Positions 1-10,840 of a DNA stretch of 64,000 nt are shown one piece after another (position 1 is the first letter of the stretch; every line of letters starts with the position of its first letter). The DNA is from Acidipropionibacterium virtanenii. Its GTDB lineage: Bacteria > Actinomycetota > Actinomycetes > Propionibacteriales > Propionibacteriaceae. The stretch is taken from the NCBI RefSeq assembly GCF_003325455.1, contig NZ_CP025198.1, positions 2,790,001 to 2,854,000 of the forward strand. The letters run 5' to 3'. A program made the position numbers and the translations under genes. Below the pieces are notes generated by a model. It did not search any database. It saw only the letters and a program-made list of their open reading frames with translations, and was not told the DNA's origin.

Positions 1-2
1 TG

Positions 3-149
3 GGCCTGGCCTTCTTCCAGGGCCAGTACACCCAGGGGTTCACGCTGCTCGCCGCCGGCGCGGTGATCGTGGCGCTGCCGGTGGTGATCGCCTACGTCTT
101 CCTGCAGCGCCACTTCATCGCCGGGATGACGGAGGGTGCGGTCAAGTAG
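3..149 (+). CDS. Carbohydrate ABC transporter permease, C-terminal end (partial)
   Basis: Only the last 48 codons are in the window; the frame is open from base 3 and stops at 147-149. The visible residues are a hydrophobic helix ([19 protein letters not shown]) followed by [15 protein letters not shown] at the very end. That ending is the usual C-terminus of MalG/CUT1-type inner-membrane permeases, which form the membrane channel of sugar importers with a second permease, a binding protein and an ATPase. The rest of the operon lies to the left. The family assignment is fairly safe; the sugar cannot be told. Confidence 0.75.
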   Translation, partial: GLAFFQGQYTQGFTLLAAGAVIVALPVVIAYVFLQRHFIAGMTEGAVK

Positions 150-164
150 ACGGCCGCCGAGGTC

Positions 165-204
165 GTGTAGGAAATGTGGGCGTCATTTCCCACACTTCCT
201 ACAC
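165..204. repeat. Long intergenic hairpin H0
   Basis: Arms 165-180 and 189-204 are reverse complements over 15 of 16 positions (one A/C mismatch), with an 8-base loop. It sits between two convergent genes, the sugar permease and clpB, where it could terminate both transcripts, but no T-run follows on either side. It resembles in size and position the other long hairpins in this window. Confidence 0.7.
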
Positions 205-224
205 ATTCTCAGCGGGCCACCCGC

Positions 225-2822
<2,598 letters not shown>

Positions 2823-2836
2823 GTATGCCTCGCAAG

Positions 2837-2857
2837 GTTGAGTTCTACTGACTCAAG
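2837..2857 (-). promoter_or_regulatory. HAIR operator (HspR site), proximal to clpB
   Basis: GTTGAGT-N7-ACTCAAG, one base off the established HAIR consensus CTTGAGT-N7-ACTCAAG recognised by HspR. It overlaps the proposed -10 region of the clpB promoter and lies 15 bases before the start codon, the expected place for a repressor. Confidence 0.85.
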
Positions 2858-2883
2858 TATGGTTGCTTGACTCAGAACGTCAA
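2856..2883 (-). promoter_or_regulatory. clpB promoter
   Basis: On the minus strand TTGACG (2883-2878), a 16-base spacer, then CATACT (2861-2856). The -10 element is covered by the proximal HAIR site and the -35 lies between the two HAIR sites. Inferred from sequence; the start point is not known. Confidence 0.5.
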
Positions 2884-2889
2884 GCCAAA

Positions 2890-2910
2890 CTTGAGTGACA
2901 TAGACTCAAC
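2890..2910 (-). promoter_or_regulatory. HAIR operator (HspR site), distal to clpB
   Basis: CTTGAGT-N7-ACTCAAC, one base off consensus, located just upstream of the proposed -35. Together with the proximal site it brackets the promoter. Confidence 0.85.
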
Positions 2911-2955
2911 TGCAGGAGGGCCGGCGATATTCCGCTTGGAGGCCGCAGCTGCGCC

Positions 2956-3726
2956 TCAGGCCACCGGATCGGCGCTGAGCATCTCCTCCAGGCGCTCCAC
3001 GGTGTCGTGCCAGTCGCGCACCGCCACGCAGGGGATGCCCATCGCCTTGACCGGGTAGTCGTTGCCGTGGATGTCGAGACGGTCGCCGTAGAACAGCACA
3101 TCCTGCTTGGAAAGCCCGGTGGCCACCAGCAGCTTCTTCATCCCGAAGGACTTGTCGCGGCCGATCCGGGTGATGTCCACCGACGTCGACCCTCCGGCGC
3201 GCACCTCCAGGTCGGGCAGCTCGGCCGCGACCGCCTCGCGCAGCGCCAGCTTCTTCTCACCGGTCGGGTCCCAGGATCGCTTGGCCTTGACGGGGGCCTC
3301 CTGGCCCAGCGCGGAGAAGGTGATCTGGGAGTCCCGGTCCTCGATCGGGGGTCCCCAGGTGTGGGACTCCCACAACCCCAGACGTCGTGCGCACCGTTCC
3401 ACGGCCGCCTCGGCCCGCTGCTTCTCGTCGTCGGTGAGGGCCTCGAAATAGACCCGGGACCACTGGCCGTCGATGTGCCGGTAGTACTGGGTGCCGCAGG
3501 CAGGCATCAGGTGCAGCCGGTCCAGGCCGCTCACCTCCAGCTCCTCGAGGGGCTCGACGACCTGCTTGCGGAACTGGCCGAACTGGCCGCCCGAGATGAT
3601 GCACACCTGGGTGCGGCTCAGCAGACGGCCGAGCACACGGGCGATGGCTTCGGGCAGCCTCGTCTTCGAGGGGGCCAGGGTGTCGTCGAGGTCGAAGACC
3701 ACGATCGGAGAAAGTTGAGCGGTCAC
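2956..3726 (-). CDS. HAD-IIB family hydrolase, phosphomannomutase-like
   Basis: 256 residues. The N-terminal nucleophile motif VVFDLDDTLAPSK (about 8-20), a central cap, and a C-terminal signature GSTSVDITRIGRDK followed by LFYGDRLD are the pattern of Cof/HAD-IIB phosphatases and especially of eukaryote-type phosphomannomutase-like proteins. The expected reaction is hydrolysis or transfer of a sugar phosphate through an aspartyl-phosphate; the substrate cannot be inferred. It lies downstream of the aldolase gene on the same strand (54-base gap) and may be co-transcribed with it. Confidence 0.8.
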   Translation of the reverse strand: MTAQLSPIVVFDLDDTLAPSKTRLPEAIARVLGRLLSRTQVCIISGGQFGQFRKQVVEPLEELEVSGLDRLHLMPACGTQYYRHIDGQWSRVYFEALTDDEKQRAEAAVERCARRLGLWESHTWGPPIEDRDSQITFSALGQEAPVKAKRSWDPTGEKKLALREAVAAELPDLEVRAGGSTSVDITRIGRDKSFGMKKLLVATGLSKQDVLFYGDRLDIHGNDYPVKAMGIPCVAVRDWHDTVERLEEMLSADPVA

Positions 3727-3780
3727 GTGGCAAAACCTACCCGAGCGACACCCCGGCCGCCTGTCCCCCGCCCGGCTGAC

Positions 3781-4674
3781 TCAGCTGATCGATGCCTGGT
3801 AGATCTCGGCGATCGAGCTCGCCAGGGTGGCGTCGAAGTCCTCGTCCGACTGGTCGACGCTCAGTCCCTCGCTCAGCGCCCGGGAGAAGCTGGCGATCAG
3901 CCCGTGGTTGCGCATCAGGATCTCATCGGCGTCGTGTCTGGAGTACCCGCCCGACAGTGCGGCCACTCTCACCACCTTCGGGTCGGCGATGAAGTCGGCA
4001 TAGAAATCGTCGGTCGTCGGCGGGGTCAGCTTGAGCATGATCCGCGCGTCATCGGGCAGGGCATCGATGTTGCGGCGCAACCGTGAATGGAGGATGTCCT
4101 CGGCCTGCTGCTTGTTCGGGGCGTGGATGTCCACCTCCGGTTCCAGAATCGGCACCAGGCCGGCGGCCCGGACGTGGTCCCCGATCTCGAACTGCTGATC
4201 GACGTTGCGGGCGATACCGGCCTCGTCGGCGTCCAGAATGACCGAGCGGGCCTTCGTGCCGAAGATGTGCTTCTCGTCGCGAGCCCTGGCCAGGGTCTCG
4301 TCCAGGCCCGGGATGGGCTTCATGACGCGGACGTGATCGGCGGCGTCCTCCAGACCCTTGTCGATCTTGAGGATGGGGACGATCCCCTTGCGCTCCCACA
4401 GATAATCGGCCGTGGGGACGCCCTCGATCTCGCGGTCCATGGTCTGCTCGAACAGGATGCCGGCCAGGATGTGCGCCGCGGTGAACGACGGACTGGTGAT
4501 GATGCGGGTCCTCATCTCATGGACGAGGTCGAACATCTTGTCCTTGTCGTCGCCGTAGGCATCCTCCTCGATTCCGTAGGCCCTGAGCGCCTTGGGAGTG
4601 CTGCCTCCGGACTGGTCCAGTGCCGCGATGAATCCAGGGGCCGAGTGCATCCGATCCAACTGTTGTGTGTTCAT
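3781..4674 (-). CDS. Class I fructose-bisphosphate aldolase
   Basis: 297 residues. The sequence begins MNTQQLDRMHSAPGFIAALDQSGGSTPKAL, typical of the bacterial class I (Schiff-base) fructose-1,6-bisphosphate aldolases of about 295 residues, which need no metal. KIDKGLED, ILEPEVDI and RIMLKLT are the conserved beta-strand ends of the TIM barrel; the lysine of MLKLT is the likely Schiff-base residue. It cleaves fructose 1,6-bisphosphate to the two triose phosphates in glycolysis and reverses this in gluconeogenesis. The open frame runs upstream to 4908, but the ATG at 4674 has a good GAAGGAG site and begins the family homology, so I chose it. Confidence 0.92.
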   Translation of the reverse strand: MNTQQLDRMHSAPGFIAALDQSGGSTPKALRAYGIEEDAYGDDKDKMFDLVHEMRTRIITSPSFTAAHILAGILFEQTMDREIEGVPTADYLWERKGIVPILKIDKGLEDAADHVRVMKPIPGLDETLARARDEKHIFGTKARSVILDADEAGIARNVDQQFEIGDHVRAAGLVPILEPEVDIHAPNKQQAEDILHSRLRRNIDALPDDARIMLKLTPPTTDDFYADFIADPKVVRVAALSGGYSRHDADEILMRNHGLIASFSRALSEGLSVDQSDEDFDATLASSIAEIYQASIS

Positions 4675-4830
4675 GACGTTCTCCTTCCACCTGAGTACCC
4701 CGGCGAAAGGCTGCGCGCCCGTCGTCAAGGCACACTGCCAGCCTACGCGAGCTTGCCGGCCGACAAGCCGAGTGCGCGCAACCCGACCGTCCCCTTCGGC
4801 CCAGCCGCCCCCGGCAGTCCACCTTTGAAT

Positions 4831-4902
4831 TTGCTTTGCGTCTCTAACTCGGCGTTGGCCCTCTAGCAGGAGGGCCAACGCCGAGTTAGAGACGCAAAGC
4901 AA
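4831..4902. repeat. Long intergenic hairpin H1 (33-bp perfect stem)
   Basis: Arms 4831-4863 and 4870-4902 are perfect 33-base reverse complements with a 6-base loop (TAGCAG). The 303-base gap (4675-4977) between aldolase and flavin reductase otherwise shows no gene. No T-run follows either arm, so this is not a normal intrinsic terminator. Confidence 0.85.
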
Positions 4903-4977
4903 CCACACAGGAATTTAGAAGGGGCGCCGGGATTGGAAAGGGCATCGGGCGACGAAAAGGACGCCGAGGACACGGGT

Positions 4978-5478
4978 TCAGCGCGGCACCGAGTACCAGC
5001 CCCGGCCCATCCTCACCAGGGCCGCAGCGCCGCGCCTCCCGACCTCGATCCTCTCCACGGTCAGCACCACGACGGTGGCCGTGCCGACGTCGACCATCCG
5101 AGTGACCACCGCGTGCAGCCGGGGCGTCTCGACGTCGAGCTGAGGGGCGTTCTCGGCCGACCTCTGCCATTGGATGCCGGTGGCCGAGACGCCGTGGCGG
5201 GCGAAGCTGTCGGCCAGATCCTGCTGACCGGTGTCGAGCGGGTGGATGACGGCCCGGTCCCCCTCATGGAGGGCCGCCAGAGTCGTCGAGGAGTTGGCCA
5301 TCGACACGCTGACCATCGGGGGAACCACCGAGACCGACGTCAGCGAGGAGACCGTCATCCCGACCGGCCGGGTGGGCCCATCGGCGGTGAGCACCGCGAC
5401 TCCCGCGGGATGCCAGCGAAAGACGTCGGCCAGCCGGATACCGACGTCGGAGACCTGGGGAACGGGATTCGCACTCAC
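4978..5478 (-). CDS. Flavin reductase-like domain protein
   Basis: 166 residues from the GTG at 5478; a start at the GTG 5496 is also possible and neither has a strong ribosome site. FRWHPAGVAVLTADGPTRPVGMTVSSLTSVSVVPPMVSVSM is split here as PAGVAVLTA, PVGMTVSSLTSVS and PPMVSVSM, the strands that bind FMN in the flavin-reductase-like (FMN-binding split barrel) family. Such proteins use NAD(P)H to reduce FMN/FAD for partner monooxygenases. No partner is adjacent, so its job here is open. Confidence 0.85.
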   Translation of the reverse strand: MSANPVPQVSDVGIRLADVFRWHPAGVAVLTADGPTRPVGMTVSSLTSVSVVPPMVSVSMANSSTTLAALHEGDRAVIHPLDTGQQDLADSFARHGVSATGIQWQRSAENAPQLDVETPRLHAVVTRMVDVGTATVVVLTVERIEVGRRGAAALVRMGRGWYSVPR

Positions 5479-5557
5479 CCCCAGACACTCGCACACCTGA
5501 TCGCCACGGCGCCAGAGCGCGAACCTCCCGGTTCGCGAGCGGCTGAGAACCGCGCGC

Positions 5558-6829
5558 TCAGCCGGCGCCGGTCAGCGTGAGCCAGATCAGCGCCAGATTG
5601 AGCACCGTGATGAGACCGGTGACAGCCCACGAGATGACCCGCATCGGGGCGCCGTTGACGAACCGGCCCATCAGGTTGCGGTCGTTGGTGAGCCTGGTGA
5701 GCGGTGCGATCGCGAAGGGCAGTCCCATGCTCAGCAGCACCTGGGAGAGCACCAGCGCCCAGGTGGGCGAGATCGGGGTGGCCAGCAGGACCAGAGCCGG
5801 GATGAGGGTGACGAGGCGGCGGGTGAGCAGCGGCACCCGGATGTGCAGCAGTCCCTTCATGATCTCGGCCCCGGCATAGGCGCCCACCGATGTGGAGGCC
5901 AGCCCGGATGCCAGCAGGCCGATCGCGAAGATCAGCGCGACGACCGGTCCCAGGGCGTGCCCGATGGCCGCATGGGCGGCCTGGATGCCGTCGATCCCGT
6001 GGACGCCGAAGAGGCTGGAGGCGGCCAGCAGGAGCATGGCGATGTTGACCGACCCGGCGATCGCCAGGGACAGCCCGACATCCCACCGGGTGACCGACAG
6101 CAGCCTGCGGGTCCGCGCGGGATCCTCGGAGGAGCCGTGGCGGTCGCGGACCAGGGCCGAGTGCATGTAGATGGCGTGCGGCATGATCGTGGCGCCGAGC
6201 ATCGAGGTGGCCAGGACCAGCGTCCGTTGCCCCTCGAAGCGCGGGACGAGCCCGTCCAGGGCGTCCCCCCAGGACACCCCGGAGACGAACAGGCCGGCGG
6301 TGAATCCGATCGTCACCACCAGCAGCATGCCGATGATGACCAGCTCGAAGGCGTGCTGGCTGTGCCGCGACGGGATGGCCAGCAGGCCCATGGACACGGC
6401 GCCGATGATGACGCCCCCGGCCAGCAGCGGCAGATCGAACAGCAGGTTGAGGGCGATCGCCCCGCCGATCACCTCGGCCAGATCGGTGGCAGCGGCGACC
6501 AGCTCGGCCTGGACCCAGAACGCGATCCGGGCCCATCGATGCTCGATCCGTTCGCCGATGATCTGCGGCAGGCTCTGGCCGGTGACCAGGCCGAGCTTGG
6601 CGGAGAGATACTGCACGAGCATGGCCATGACGTTGGAGGCCACCAGCACCCAGACCAGCAGGTAGCCGAACTCGGCGCCGGCCGACAGGTTGGCGGCCAC
6701 GTTGCCGGGATCGACGTATGCCACCGCGGCTACGAAGCCGGGCCCCAGAAGCCTCCAGAGATGACGGCGGCCGCCGCCATCCCTGTGCAGGGCGCGGTCC
6801 ACCGCTCCGACATCGCCGAGGTCGCTCAC
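5558..6829 (-). CDS. mntH: Nramp family divalent metal transporter (MntH-like)
   Basis: 423 residues from GTG 6829. The first helix carries DPGN (residues 40-43) and helix 6 carries MPHAIYMHS; these are the metal-binding motifs of Nramp transporters, which import Mn2+ (and Fe2+) with protons. About 11 membrane segments are visible. The frame is open to 6910 but homology starts shortly before LLGPGFVAAVAYVDPGN, so the GTG is preferred over the far upstream start; its ribosome site is weak. No MntR gene or box was recognised nearby. Confidence 0.92.
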   Translation of the reverse strand: MSDLGDVGAVDRALHRDGGGRRHLWRLLGPGFVAAVAYVDPGNVAANLSAGAEFGYLLVWVLVASNVMAMLVQYLSAKLGLVTGQSLPQIIGERIEHRWARIAFWVQAELVAAATDLAEVIGGAIALNLLFDLPLLAGGVIIGAVSMGLLAIPSRHSQHAFELVIIGMLLVVTIGFTAGLFVSGVSWGDALDGLVPRFEGQRTLVLATSMLGATIMPHAIYMHSALVRDRHGSSEDPARTRRLLSVTRWDVGLSLAIAGSVNIAMLLLAASSLFGVHGIDGIQAAHAAIGHALGPVVALIFAIGLLASGLASTSVGAYAGAEIMKGLLHIRVPLLTRRLVTLIPALVLLATPISPTWALVLSQVLLSMGLPFAIAPLTRLTNDRNLMGRFVNGAPMRVISWAVTGLITVLNLALIWLTLTGAG

Positions 6830-6997
6830 GCACCGCAAACTACCGCATCGCCCCGGGCCGAGGCCCCGCCACGTGCGACAACACGAGTGCGAGCGCTCCG
6901 CCCGGAGCACTCCCGGCGGCAGCCGCTCGGCCGATCCGCGGCACTGACCGCCTGTAGGGGCCGTCCGTAGAAGTCGAAATATCAGACCATTGCCGAA

Positions 6998-7246
6998 CTA
7001 GTCCATTGTGGTCTGCACGTGCCGGCCCCAAAGAAACCACACCAGTGGCCCCAGGAATGGGAAGCAGAACACGACCACGATCCATACCAGCTTTCCACCC
7101 GCCATCAGCCGTGGGCTCTTTGCCACACTCACCAGCGCGGCGATGAACAGCGTGACAAGTCCCACGACCGCGAGAACTGCGAGTAGTAGCATGCCGGCGG
7201 ACGCCCATGCGGACAGGTCACCGGTCTCCAAGATCTGCATATCCAT
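6998..7246 (-). CDS. Small membrane protein with PLDc_N domain
   Basis: 82 residues, two hydrophobic helices (about 15-42 and 52-75) ending with GPLVWFLWGR, the signature of the PLDc_N domain found alone in small actinobacterial membrane proteins and at the N-terminus of cardiolipin synthases. Alone it has no catalytic HKD motif. A clear GGAGAAAGGAG site precedes the ATG. Function unknown. Confidence 0.8.
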   Translation of the reverse strand: MDMQILETGDLSAWASAGMLLLAVLAVVGLVTLFIAALVSVAKSPRLMAGGKLVWIVVVFCFPFLGPLVWFLWGRHVQTTMD

Positions 7247-7689
7247 TCACGTCTCCTTTCTCCACTGAAGCTCAATCGATATGCGTCAACGCTAGTGACC
7301 GCTTTCTGCCCGGGAAACCTACCCGGGTAGGACTTCCCAGACCGCGGCCGCCCCGGCCCGAGGATCAGGACGGCACCCTCGGTGGTACTGCGGGATGAGG
7401 CCGGACCGGTGTGCCGGCGTCGTGATGAGACCGTGAGTCCCGCAGAAGGGTTCACTATCCGATTGACACCTCCAGAGAACAATTGTCCGGACAATCCGTG
7501 CGCTGCGGGCGAAGACTCCCGCCCCGTCCCGCGGGAATAATTCCGCCGGTCCTCGGCTAGGCATCGGACGTCCCTGCATCATCCCTTGTCACAGGGCCCA
7601 CGTTGAGGCCTCTGCAGAGGCCGTGCCGCACCTTCGGCCAGTCATCTACCCGCACCGCTGCACAGATTCGCACGCCTCCCGTGCCGCGT
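7247..7689. other. Long intergenic region with two short perfect palindromes
   Basis: No convincing gene. It contains a 14-base palindrome ATTGTCCGGACAAT at 7482-7495, a 16-base palindrome GGCCTCTGCAGAGGCC at 7607-7622, and CCCGGG-N7-CCCGGG at about 7309-7328. The first is preceded by TTGACA (7463-7468). These could be operators for the divergently arranged flanking genes, but no matching regulator is identified. Confidence 0.4.
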
Positions 7690-7719
7690 TTCACCCGGCG
7701 CCCGGAAGGTGCGTATAGT
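7690..7719 (+). promoter_or_regulatory. Probable promoter of the 7836 gene
   Basis: TTCACC (7690-7695), an 18-base spacer, then TATAGT (7714-7719), a good -10. Transcription from here gives a leader of about 110 bases before the next start codon. Confidence 0.5.
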
Positions 7720-7724
7720 TCTTC

Positions 7725-7835
7725 ATGTCAGGTCAAACGGCCTGATACCTCCGGGGAACCGGGGGACGCACGAAGCCGTGCCGGGCGCGGCCGCTTCGTC
7801 GTGTCTGGCACCAGTTCATGGAAGCAGGCACTCAC
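7725..7835 (+). promoter_or_regulatory. Structured 5' leader, possible RNA element
   Basis: The leader can form a hairpin CAGGTC-AAAC-GGCCTG (about 7730-7745), then a G-rich segment CCGGGGAACCGGGGGAC, then a second stem CACGAAG...CTTCGTCGTG. The middle motif recalls the conserved GGGGAACC-type loops of some actinobacterial riboswitches, but I cannot match it to a named class. It precedes a small membrane protein gene. Confidence 0.3.
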
Positions 7836-8060
7836 ATGACCGCCATCTCTCTCAACACCCCGATCCTGGCCACCAACCGCGCCGAGGTCTCCAGCTTCAA
7901 CGTCAAGGCCGTCGCCGTCATCCTGATGGCTGTCTCCCTGGTGCTGGCCATCACCGGCATCGCGACCTCCTCCCCCGTCATCGTCATCGCCGCCGGGCTC
8001 ATGACCGCCGGCGCCGGCATCACCCTGGCCTGGAGGTCGATGCTCTCCGAGCTCAACTGA
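7836..8060 (+). CDS. Small two-helix membrane protein
   Basis: 74 residues from ATG 7836, chosen over ATG 7818 because GGAAGCAGG lies about 8 bases upstream. After a polar N-terminus there are two hydrophobic helices (about residues 22-42 and 44-65), then a short tail. No known domain recognised. It has its own promoter, a long leader and a strong downstream terminator, so it is a single-gene unit. Confidence 0.65.
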   Translation: MTAISLNTPILATNRAEVSSFNVKAVAVILMAVSLVLAITGIATSSPVIVIAAGLMTAGAGITLAWRSMLSELN

Positions 8061-8158
8061 CCCGCGGCGGCGCACGGCCGTCGATCCATGCTGAGACGCA
8101 ACGGTGAGTCTCACGCCTGCGGCTCTTTGAGCCGAGACGCATCCGTATCCCAGTATCG

Positions 8159-8191
8159 CGAAGGGGCCCGTCACACCGACGGGCCCCTTCG
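8159..8191 (+). terminator. Intrinsic terminator hairpin
   Basis: Perfect 14-bp stem (8159-8172 with 8178-8191), 5-base loop, very GC-rich. It ends the small membrane protein transcript; the tail is C/T-rich without a long U-run, as is common in high-GC actinobacteria. Confidence 0.75.
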
Positions 8192-8279
8192 CCGTCCCCA
8201 GAGAATCCCCCGCTACTTCCCCATGACGCTCCGACCGGGGGAGGATGCCCGAACCGTCCGGGCTCCGTAGGCTCGGCAT

Positions 8280-9503
8280 GTGAGCATTCGAGGGATACAC
8301 GGCTGGTTCACCCGGCACCCCATGGTGTGGGACGCCGTCCTCGCGTGCATCCTGTGGCCTCCGGCAGCTGCCGGGACGATGGCTACCGCGACGACCCTGC
8401 CACACTTCCTCTGGTCCCTCCTGTTCACCATGCCGTTGATCTGGCGACGCACCCGACCAGATGTTGCAGCCGGCGGTGTGGCCCTGGCCTGTTTGATTCA
8501 GCTGGCGGTCTGGCCAGGCCCCATCAGCGGGGATCTCTGCGTCCCCATCGTCATCTATGCCGTCGTCGCCTACGGACAGCCCAGACGCGCCAAGTGGTGG
8601 TTGTGGCTCGCCCTGGCCGGCAGCGTCGCGGCCGGACTGTTCTGGACCCTCGATGACGGGTTTCTCACTCGTCACAGCATGCGGACCGCGATCTTCAGCA
8701 TCATGACTGAGACCATCGTCTGCGCGGTCATCGTGCTGATGGCCTGGTACGCCGGCCGCTTCGCCCGGGAGCGCCGCCTCAACATCGACCAGCTCCGCCG
8801 TCGCGCCGAGGACCTGGAACGCGAGCGCGACCAGCGGGTGCGCCTGGCCACCCAGGAGGAGCGCACCCGGATCGCCCGCGAGATGCACGACATCGTCGCC
8901 CACTCCCTGTCGGTGATCGTGGTGCAGGCCGACGGCGGGGCCTACCTGGCCCACCATGAGGAGGCCGGCGACGCCGCCACCCGCCTGGAAGCCTCCGGCA
9001 GGGCTCTGGACACCGTCGCCGAGACCGCGCGGCGGGCCCTCACCGAGACCCGCCGACTGGTCGGGGTGCTGCGCGACGACTCCGACGAACCGGCCGAGCT
9101 GGCCCCCTCGCAGGGGCTGGCGGAACTGCCCGAGCTCATCGCCGAGACCCGCCGGGCGCTCCCCGTGACCCTGGAGGTCGTCGGTGACCCGGACTCCCAC
9201 CCGCCGCTGCCCGAAGGGGCGGACCTGGCCGCGTACCGCGTCGTCCAGGAATCGCTGACCAACACCCTCAAGCACGCCGGGCCGGCAGCCACGGCCGCAG
9301 TGACCATCACCCACGGCCCGGAATCCGTGGAGATCCTGGTGGTCGACGACGGCCGCGGCACAGAGGGCGCCGCCGACGACGGGGCCGGGCACGGGCTCGT
9401 GGGGATGCGTGAGAGGGTGGCCGCATGGGGCGGCACCCTGGAGGCCAGGGACCGTCTCGACGGCGGCTTCCAGGTGCGTGCGGTGATTCCCGTCGAGCAC
9501 TGA
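8280..9503 (+). CDS. NarL-family sensor histidine kinase
   Basis: 407 residues, GTG start. Residues 1-165 hold about five membrane helices without a large outside domain. A coiled linker leads to the HisKA_3 dimerisation segment with EMHDIVAHSLSVIVVQADG, where His203 is the phospho-acceptor, then a HATPase_c domain (VVQESLTNTLKHAG as N box, DDGRG and GHGLVGMRERV as G boxes). It phosphorylates the response regulator encoded 65 bases downstream. With VanZ and a MacB-type ABC exporter following, it probably senses a membrane-active compound or envelope stress; this is inferred from context. Confidence 0.92.
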   Translation: MSIRGIHGWFTRHPMVWDAVLACILWPPAAAGTMATATTLPHFLWSLLFTMPLIWRRTRPDVAAGGVALACLIQLAVWPGPISGDLCVPIVIYAVVAYGQPRRAKWWLWLALAGSVAAGLFWTLDDGFLTRHSMRTAIFSIMTETIVCAVIVLMAWYAGRFARERRLNIDQLRRRAEDLERERDQRVRLATQEERTRIAREMHDIVAHSLSVIVVQADGGAYLAHHEEAGDAATRLEASGRALDTVAETARRALTETRRLVGVLRDDSDEPAELAPSQGLAELPELIAETRRALPVTLEVVGDPDSHPPLPEGADLAAYRVVQESLTNTLKHAGPAATAAVTITHGPESVEILVVDDGRGTEGAADDGAGHGLVGMRERVAAWGGTLEARDRLDGGFQVRAVIPVEH

Positions 9504-9568
9504 TCCCCACCACTGGCCGCCGGGCCTCAACCCGACGAACCCATGACCACCACCGAGGAGACGACACC

Positions 9569-10246
9569 GTGACCGCCGACCACCCCATCCGCCTGCTGCT
9601 CGCCGACGACCAGGAGATGGTGCGCGTCGGCTTCCGGATGGTGCTGGACGCCCAGCCCGACATGACGGTGGTCGGCGAGGCCGGCGACGGCGCTGAAGCC
9701 GTGCGGCTGACCGCCGAGCTGCACCCCGACATCGTCCTGATGGACATCCGGATGCCGCGGATGGACGGCCTGGAGGCCACCCGCACCATCATCGAGGCCG
9801 ACCCCGCGGTCCGGGTGCTGGTGCTCACCACCTTCGATCTGGACGAGTACGTCCATGCCGCGCTTCGCGCCGGGGCGGGCGGCTTCCTGCTGAAGGACGC
9901 CGGGCCGGCCGAACTGCTGGCCGGCATCCGCGCAGTGAGCTCCGGGGACGCCGTGGTCGCCCCGTCGGCCACCCGCCGGCTGCTGGAACGGTTCCTCCCA
10001 CACGACTCGGCTGCCCAAGCACCCACCGACCCGAAACTCATCGCCGCGCTATCCGACCGGGAGCGCGAGGTGCTGGTGTGCGTGGGCCAAGGGCTCACCA
10101 ACACTGAGATCGCCGGGAAGCTCTTCCTGGCCGAGACCACCGTCAAGACCCACATCGGCCACATCCTCACCAAACTGGGGCTGCGCGACCGGGTGCAGAT
10201 GGTCATCACCGCCTACGACGCCGGCCTGGTGAGGCCCGGCCGGTGA
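9569..10246 (+). CDS. LuxR/NarL-family response regulator
   Basis: 225 residues from GTG 9569, which has GAGGAGACGA just upstream. The receiver domain has DDQE (13-16), phospho-acceptor Asp59 in VLMDIRMP, a conserved T in LTTFD and K in LLKDAG. The C-terminal LuxR helix-turn-helix (about 155-220) shows LSDREREVLVCVGQGLTNTEIA and TVKTHIGHILTKLGLRDR, written here in two pieces of the motif. It is the cognate partner of the kinase just upstream and likely controls the ABC exporter downstream. Confidence 0.95.
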   Translation: MTADHPIRLLLADDQEMVRVGFRMVLDAQPDMTVVGEAGDGAEAVRLTAELHPDIVLMDIRMPRMDGLEATRTIIEADPAVRVLVLTTFDLDEYVHAALRAGAGGFLLKDAGPAELLAGIRAVSSGDAVVAPSATRRLLERFLPHDSAAQAPTDPKLIAALSDREREVLVCVGQGLTNTEIAGKLFLAETTVKTHIGHILTKLGLRDRVQMVITAYDAGLVRPGR

Positions 10247-10641
10247 GACGCCTGGCGGCCCGCGTCGCGGACTGGCGGGCATGGCGCAGCAGGGGGCTCC
10301 GGCTGGCCTGCACATGCGCGCTGGCGGCGGTGATCGGCGTCATCGTCTTCACCCCGGATCCGGGGGCCGGGCCCGGCCTGGCGCCGCCGCTGGAGTTCAC
10401 CGCCAACATCGTCATGTTCGTACCGGTCGGGGCCGTGGCCTGGTGGTGGCGCCGGTCGGTGCCGCGCAATGTGGTGGTGGGGCTGGTGGCCACCGTGTTC
10501 ATCGAGACGATTCAGGGACTCTTCCTGCCCCACCGGGTCGCCGATCCGCGCGACGTCGTCGCGAACACCGCCGGGGCCCTCATCGGATCTCTCGTGTGCT
10601 GGTGGACAAGCGCCGCTCTCAGGCGGCGAGATACGCCCTGA
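10243..10641 (+). CDS. VanZ-like membrane protein
   Basis: 132 residues. GTG overlaps the stop of the response regulator (GTGA), indicating translational coupling. Four hydrophobic helices; PPLEFTANIVMFVPVG and ETIQGLFLPHRVADPRDVVANT are the VanZ-family signatures (shown in fragments: IETIQGLFLP, RVADPRDVVANTAGALIG). VanZ proteins raise teicoplanin resistance in some hosts, but most actinobacterial relatives are uncharacterised envelope proteins. Confidence 0.85.
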   Translation: MRRLAARVADWRAWRSRGLRLACTCALAAVIGVIVFTPDPGAGPGLAPPLEFTANIVMFVPVGAVAWWWRRSVPRNVVVGLVATVFIETIQGLFLPHRVADPRDVVANTAGALIGSLVCWWTSAALRRRDTP

Positions 10642-10840
10642 CCGCTCGCTCGATCAGTTCGGCGTCGGTCAACCCTTCGTCGAGCGCCCTCCGATGCAAA
10701 GCCTGCCGGACGTCGTCAGGAAGAACATGCGCGAACCCCGGGCCCCACCGGACCTCGGCGGCGTCCAGACGGTGCTCGGACCATCCGGCCTCGAAGTCCG
10801 CTGTGATCTCGTCGAGTTGTTCCGGCGTCAGATCGCTCAT
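10619..10840 (-). CDS. Ribbon-helix-helix-type antitoxin-like protein
   Basis: 73 residues. The N-terminus (MSDLTPEQLDEITADFEAGW) is acidic and helical; the C-terminus LPDDVRQALHRRALDEGL...AELIERAVRAYL has the spacing of a ribbon-helix-helix DNA-binding domain, as in small actinobacterial antitoxins. GGAGAG lies before the ATG. The start overlaps (ATGA) the stop of an upstream fragment resembling the end of a toxin. Its 3' end overlaps the VanZ gene tail by 23 bases on the opposite strand. It looks like the surviving half of a toxin-antitoxin pair; family similarity is by eye only. Confidence 0.6.
   Translation of the reverse strand: MSDLTPEQLDEITADFEAGWSEHRLDAAEVRWGPGFAHVLPDDVRQALHRRALDEGLTDAELIERAVRAYLAA

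Noticed and set aside
4831-4902. H1 as an ordinary rho-independent terminator for the flavin reductase gene
   Set aside because: A 33-bp perfect stem is far longer than normal terminators and no U-run follows on the minus strand.
7725-7835. c-di-AMP or cobalamin riboswitch in the leader
   Set aside because: A G-rich GGGGAACC-like segment is present, but I could not trace the full conserved core of either class; kept only as a generic structured leader.
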